Shown here: one piece after another, positions 59,362-64,000 of the stretch
Numbering within the stretch: the first letter of the stretch is position 1
How the letters are laid out: every line of letters starts with the position of its first letter
DNA from: Diplosphaera chodatii
Lineage: Eukaryota > Chlorophyta > Trebouxiophyceae > Prasiolales > Stichococcaceae
Assembly (NCBI GenBank): GCA_032358165.1
Contig: JAALGY010000032.1
Span: 3,224,001 to 3,288,000 of the forward strand
DNA length: 64,000 nt
Direction of reading: 5' to 3'
Position numbers and translations under genes: made by a program
The notes under the pieces: model-generated
The model's input: only the letters and a program-made list of their open reading frames with translations
What the model was told of the DNA's origin: nothing
Database searches by the model: none

Positions 59362-61672
59362 TCACTGGATGCCGGTCCACCTTGCTGTGTCAATGAAATT
59401 CTCGCCTACGTGTGCAGTGGCATAGCCGTGGCATCCCCGTCCAGTTATACAACTGCATATGTCATCCTGCAGTAAGAGGGGCGATGGGCAGGCATGCAAG
59501 CAAGCGATACAATCTGCTTACCGCCAATCACATTGTTGATGAAGCGCAGCAGGAACGTTGTCAAATATGCCACCTGCATGCCATTGAAAAAATGTCCACT
59601 GCAGGCCGTTGCAAGGCTGTCTCTCTGCCTCATTGTTCTGGCAACCAAATCACAGCTCAACACATCCACAGGCATGCGATGTTGAGCAAGCTGTGTGCAT
59701 TGATGGTGGGCATGTGGTTACACGGCAGACACGGCAGACAGTGAGGCAAACACCAAGCATCGAACGCGCCTGGGGCACGCGGCGGGCGACCGTCTTGTCC
59801 ACCACACGCTCGAGGCCGAACACGGCCTGGTACCGCAGGTTGGAGGACACGCCCATGAACAGGCCCCAGGTGAGCGCCGTCATGCCCAGCGGCGGGATCT
59901 CCAGCTGCCGCCCCTCGCCCGGTGCATACCGCCGCCTGTCGTGTGGACAGAATGTCAGTGCAGTCAGTGACAGGCACGCCTGAAGTGTCCGTTGCACTGT
60001 CGCCGTCCAGCAGTGCAGCAGACTACACTGCCCCGCTCACTCCCTGGTCACCGGTCACAGAGCAAAGGTGAGTCAATACGGCAGCCTCGTGGTCCAGCAC
60101 TCACTTGAGGTGCATCAGCTGGTTGGCGATGCCCTGGCCGATGAAGCCGCACACCATGCCGGCCAGGCTGTACTCTAGGAACTTGACGCCCAGGCAGCCG
60201 ACGCGGGCGCCCACCCCGTAGCGCAGCCCCGGCTTGTTGGGCTCAAATGCTGCGCTCGGCACGCCGTCCAGCATCCGCTTGAACGCTGCATGATCAGCAT
60301 ACTCGCAATATTGAGATGCTTAACGTCGATTATGGGCCCCACCAGCCAATGCAAGGCGTCCACCATGTTGATGTCCCAACATGGCAATGCACACTGAGAA
60401 GCGGGCATGAAGGATGTGGCTACAGCACCAGCGATGTGTGTGTTCACAGCACATCTGCCGTCGAGGCCCCGCCTGCTGGCTATCGATGTTATGCAGGCAG
60501 GGCAGCTGGGGCGATGAGCAGCCGATATGGCACCCACCTGACTTGTTGGGCGGTCTGGGTGCAGAAAGGGGCGCGACAGGCGCCATGAGGGACACCAGCA
60601 CAACGTCCAGCACGCAGCCGACCACCAGGTCACTGAGATAGAACTCGAACTCGTCCCAGAACTCAGGTCCCCGCTTGCGAACCTCGGCCACCGTGGCGCA
60701 GCCTGGGGGGTGCACACCGTAGTTCACATGGCGGTGGTCAGCAGTAGATGCGGCGCCCACACTTGCGATACCGGCTCTCACGAGTATCTCTGGTGTGCAC
60801 AGGATGACGATGCTGCCGATGAACACGATGGCACGTTTGTGGGTGCGTCTTCACCTGAGTCAATCAGGACCTCGGACAACACGATGAACAGGTATCGGGG
60901 GTCTGCCAGCAGTCGGTCCCGTGCAGCGGGTACGTTCCGCGCCATCCAACCAAGGAGGAGGGAGCCCTGGGTGGCAAAGTCTGTGGATCGTATGAGGTAG
61001 GCATGCGAGCATGGAACTACCATCCTTGACTGCATCTGCACATCCAGGATCAACTGCAGTCTCCGCTGAGCCTGATTCAATGATTCCGTATCAGCAGCGC
61101 AAGTGTGCTGCACTGACATGTGCAAACTCGCCTGCAGCTTCATGTATTGTTGCAAGGCGCCGCTGCGCAGGCCGGCGCCTGATGCTGCCGCAACAAACTC
61201 CTTCGGCAGCTTGATGCCCTGAGCTCCGGCGATCAGCTCAGCCTACAAGCACGATGCCCCTAGGTCAGGGCACATCGCATTACAGCTCTCTACACAAGTG
61301 GCCATCTTTTTGCACTGGACCACAAAGATAACAGCAGCGCGTCGTCCAAATTTGCCAGCATCAAACCTGTTCGAGGCTAAGGAGCGTCTCCTCATCGTCG
61401 CCCTCCCCTGCACCGTCACCGCTGAACCCCCTGCTGCCACTGCTGCCGCCCCCGGCTCCTGCACCCCCGCCGGGGCCGCCCATCTCGAGCGGCGGCACCG
61501 ACGAGGGCGTGGCCGTGCGGCAGGGCTGCAGCTCGCCTGGCCTCGACAGGCGCAGCGGCGAGGTGCCGAAGCCGCCGCTGCTGCTGCTGCTGGCACTGCA
61601 TGCCGGCCATGGCTGCCGCTCATCTGCGGCTGTGCATCTAGCTGTCAAGCAACTGCGCTGAGGGGCCTGCAT
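59362..61672 (-). CDS. RETICULATA-related (DUF3411) plastid envelope protein
   Basis: Chloroplast envelope membrane protein of the RETICULATA family, linked in plants to leaf plastid development and metabolism. The ATG is at 61672 and MQAPQRSCLTARCTAADERQ resembles a transit peptide. It is followed by a Gly/Ser-rich linker (GGPGGGAGAGGG). EETLLSLEQV is joined to AELIAGAQGIKLPKEFVAAA and SGALQQYMKLQASL (about 61240-61130), the DUF3411 N-terminal block. DPRYLFIVLSEVLIDSG (about 60895), EFWDEFEFYLSDLVVG (about 60660) and EFKLG-type spans near 60180-60120 follow. Then MTALTWGLFMGVSSNLRYQA and FGLERVVDKTVARRVPQ (about 59885-59770), VAYLTTFLLRFINNVIGG (about 59570-59518) and ENFIDTARWTGIQ with stop 59362. 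Some middle exon borders are approximate. Confidence 0.85.
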
Positions 61673-62473
61673 AGAGTGGAAGCATCTTGGAATGATGCAA
61701 ACAAACGGCTGACTGCAGGCTGTGTAGACCAAACTTCACCGATCATGCACCAAAGTCCCACACATGCCACTCTTTGCTTCAGGGCAAGATGGCGTGTCAG
61801 GCAGCGTGCGGACGGTACCGCACATCGTAGAGTGCACTGCAATGGACACAATCAACACGCGCAAAGCCACTGTGGTCGCGGAACGTCGCAGCGTTTGAAT
61901 GGCCGCCATGGATCACGTGCATGTTGCACAGATCAAAATGCCGTCGACAACCATGCACGTCTGTGACAACGCCTTCAATATATCATGTTTGATTGCAGGT
62001 GCACGTCGGCGCCTGGACATGCCTGCAGCATCCTCATGTAAAGGACCCTAATGACAGCCACCTTTGTGCACGCGAGAGCGGGCAGCTGCAGCGGTCGGCT
62101 GGCATGCAGGTGTCCAGAGGACTGCAAGCGCAGGACATGCGTCATGTTTCACCGGTGCCGTGCTTTGCCGATCTGTGCCGTGCATTGGCGACGGTGGGCT
62201 GGTCACGTGCTGCTGCAGGCAGCAAGGGGCCGAACACAGGAAGCCGTTCGCTGCTGCTCATTAGTTGTGACTCAACCTGTTGGCCCCCCAAAGGCGGTGC
62301 ATGACGAAGCAACGTTAAGGTCTGCACATGCGCAGCTACATGTGCCAACGTCGTTCGCATATCGCAACAAACTGGATGCATTTGCACATGCCCTCCACTA
62401 GCCCTCATCTAGCTCTCATAGCTTCACACAACATGCGGAAAAACGCCAGCTACCAGGAATGCCAAGGCTTATA
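61673..62473. other. Intergenic, no supported gene
   Basis: This separates the RETICULATA start (-) from the FKBP 3' end (-). Short frames show no family resemblance. Confidence 0.4.
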
Positions 62474-63997
62474 TCAAACGCCTTCACGAATGACATCAGT
62501 CGACGCGCAGGAGCCTGCAGCATGGTCGAAGGGCATCGGACGAGTCGTTTGACCAATACAAGGGACAGAGGGTGCGACAACAATGGGATGCAGAGCACGA
62601 AGGTAGCGCAAGTTTGCAGAACGAGGGGGACAAACGTACTCGATGTCAAACAGCAGGGTCTTGTCGATGAGGCCCTGTGGGTTTGCACAAAAGAACGAGG
62701 GTCATAGAGCACTTGGCTGGCGGACCAATCTCAGAGGCATGTGCTGATGCACAATGCCCTGCTTTACCTGGTTCTTCAGCACAAAATCAAGGGCGCGGCG
62801 TCCCTGCAAGGTGGAAACGGTGTTGTGTTGCTACCCTTTGCAGCTTCCAGGGAAGTAGGCATTTGTTGGGCGGCCACCCACCGAGAAGTTGGACGGCTGC
62901 GGCCCAACAGTGTCAAACGAATTCTTTGGGTACCCGATCTCCTGCAGCATGATAACCAGCAAGTGGTGGTCACCCTGTAGCGGCTGAGCGGGCTCATGGG
63001 TGATCGACCGCAGAACAAAGATGCAGCAGGTGAGAACCCACACCTCTGGCACGATGATGCGGCGGATGCCGCCGACCTTCATGCCCCTCAGCGCCTCCTC
63101 GAAGGCGGGGATGACCTGGTCGCTGCCCAGCCTCACCTTCAGGAAGTCCTTGTCGTCTCCTGTGAAGCTGCCGCCCTTTACCTGCAGGCGATATGCGGAC
63201 AGTGGCAATACTTGGCAATCTGTGTAGCCAGAGGATACACCTGAATCAAGCATGATGTTGGCATGCTGGTTCCACCTTGTTTCGGGCTTCGAATGGGCGA
63301 CCATAATATCCTATCGTGTAGCCTACAAGTGAAGGGAAAGAGGATACAGGCAGGGCTTGGCAATTCCGGCGTGCGGCATGCAGACTTTCCGCTGAACTCC
63401 TCAGAAGACTCAGCAAAGGTACAACAGGGTGTGCACCGTCCCAGTCCACCGTGCACAGCGAGTTGGGCCCAGGCGCAGGGCCTGTTCCCTCCCTCAAGTC
63501 AGAGTATTGCAGACCGCTGTCCGTCTTTTTATAGTCGCTGTAGCTGCAGGTAACAGATACGAAAGCATTTGCTTGCATCAACATGCAGAACCAGCAGCTG
63601 CTGATCTGGCCTGACACACACATGGTAATGGCCACTAAGAACAGGCGTGCGACAGGATCGATCGAGCTTCTGGGTACCTCATACGTGCTTTGCCGTAGTC
63701 CTTCCCCTTGAGGGAGGTCATTGGTGTGAACCCCTCGACCACTGCCGTAGCTGGAGCGGCAGCAATGACTGCCGCAATGCTGACTGCCGCGTTCAACACG
63801 ACACGGCGGTGCGGCGCCTCGCGTCGCTCTTCTGCCGTAGTGTTATGCTGTTGATGCTGGGCACGGCTGCACATGTTTGAGGCTCCACGGCGCATGCGCA
63901 CTGCCACGCTGACGCGAGCTGGGGTGAATGGAGTGTTGACCGGGAAGCATGCCTGCAACATGTCTAGTGATCTGTGCGAGCTCATACTATTCAGCAT
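62474..63997 (-). CDS. Thylakoid-lumen FKBP-type peptidyl-prolyl isomerase (window edge)
   Basis: Prolyl cis-trans isomerase of the chloroplast lumenal FKBP16/18 group. The first visible exon has ATGs at 63997, 63985 and 63961 in one frame. It holds a basic Ser/Arg-rich leader, then a hydrophobic Ala-rich segment (AAVSIAAVIAAAPATAVVEG) suited to a bipartite lumen signal. FTPMTSLKGKDYGKARM follows. The second exon starts near 63550 with DYKKTDSGLQYSDLREGTGP and CTVDWDG. IGYYGRPFEARNK (about 63300), VKGGSFTGDDKDFLKVRLGS and QVIPAFEEALRGMKVGGIRR (about 63180-63060) form the FKBP core. RRALDFVLKNQ (about 62790) and GLIDKTLLFDIE (about 62660) match the family C-terminus. The frame then stays open for about 50 unrelated residues to 62474, so the true end may be earlier after an unrecognised intron. 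The 5' end may lie beyond the window. Confidence 0.85.
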
Positions 63998-64000
63998 TGC

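Noticed and set aside
1..64000. CRISPR array, operons or bacterial-type regulatory sites
   Set aside because: No regularly spaced short repeats were seen. The genes are intron-rich eukaryotic genes with individual promoters.

Overview
The window is nuclear DNA of a unicellular green alga, most likely a trebouxiophyte-type chlorophyte. It is GC-rich, and its genes are split into many short exons (20 to about 600 bp) by GT-AG introns of about 80-200 bp. The proteins are plant-lineage ones: a double-AP2 transcription factor, a RETICULATA-like plastid protein, a thylakoid-lumen FKBP, a GT61 glycosyltransferase, a JMJ31-like JmjC protein, a plant-type MED20 and a receptor-like cytoplasmic kinase. 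I assembled gene models by eye from splice signals, codon phase and remembered family sequences. Spans are first to last coding base, introns included. Where every exon could be phased the summed CDS is a multiple of three (JmjC, kinase-RING, SET, UBL-SAYSvFN, KCR and the small plastid protein).

Layout. 0.2-3.2 kb (+): FCP1/CPL-type RNA polymerase II CTD phosphatase with BRCT. 4.2-6.6 kb (+): Pro/Glu/Gln tandem-repeat protein. 6.9-10.6 kb (-): class 3 lipase. 11.4-12.6 kb (-): ANKRD39-type ankyrin protein. 13.1-13.9 kb (+): small plastid membrane protein. 14.3-15.8 kb (-): VTI1 v-SNARE. 16.3-17.0 kb (+): intronless V-ATPase subunit E. 17.4-18.7 kb (-): MED20. 19.2-22.1 kb (+): JmjC oxygenase. 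22.3-23.7 kb (-): plastid multi-span membrane protein. 24.4-25.7 kb (+): UBL-SAYSvFN protein. 26.0-32.9 kb (-): MMS19. 33.3-34.7 kb (+): plastid-type membrane-anchored SET protein. 34.9-38.2 kb (-): double AP2 factor. 39.2-40.9 kb (+): 3-ketoacyl-CoA reductase. 41.1-44.4 kb (-): eIF5-mimic (BZW) protein. 44.8-48.8 kb (+): GT61 glycosyltransferase carrying a 643-bp inverted-repeat element in an intron. 49.2-52.9 kb (-): REB1/TTF1/DMTF1-like Myb protein. 53.7-58.7 kb (+): protein kinase ending in a RING finger. 59.4-61.7 kb (-): RETICULATA-like. 62.5-64.0 kb (-): lumenal FKBP, running to the window edge.

The genes do not form a pathway cluster. The clearest large-scale pattern is orientation: from ANKRD39 to RETICULATA, 17 consecutive genes alternate strand perfectly, giving convergent tails (about 200-600 bp apart) and divergent heads (about 400-1000 bp apart). 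The most unusual single observation is the kinase-RING fusion, whose 16 exons stay in one phase-consistent frame from the glycine loop to the C3HC4 finger. I saw no CRISPR, rRNA, intact tRNA or bacterial-type feature.
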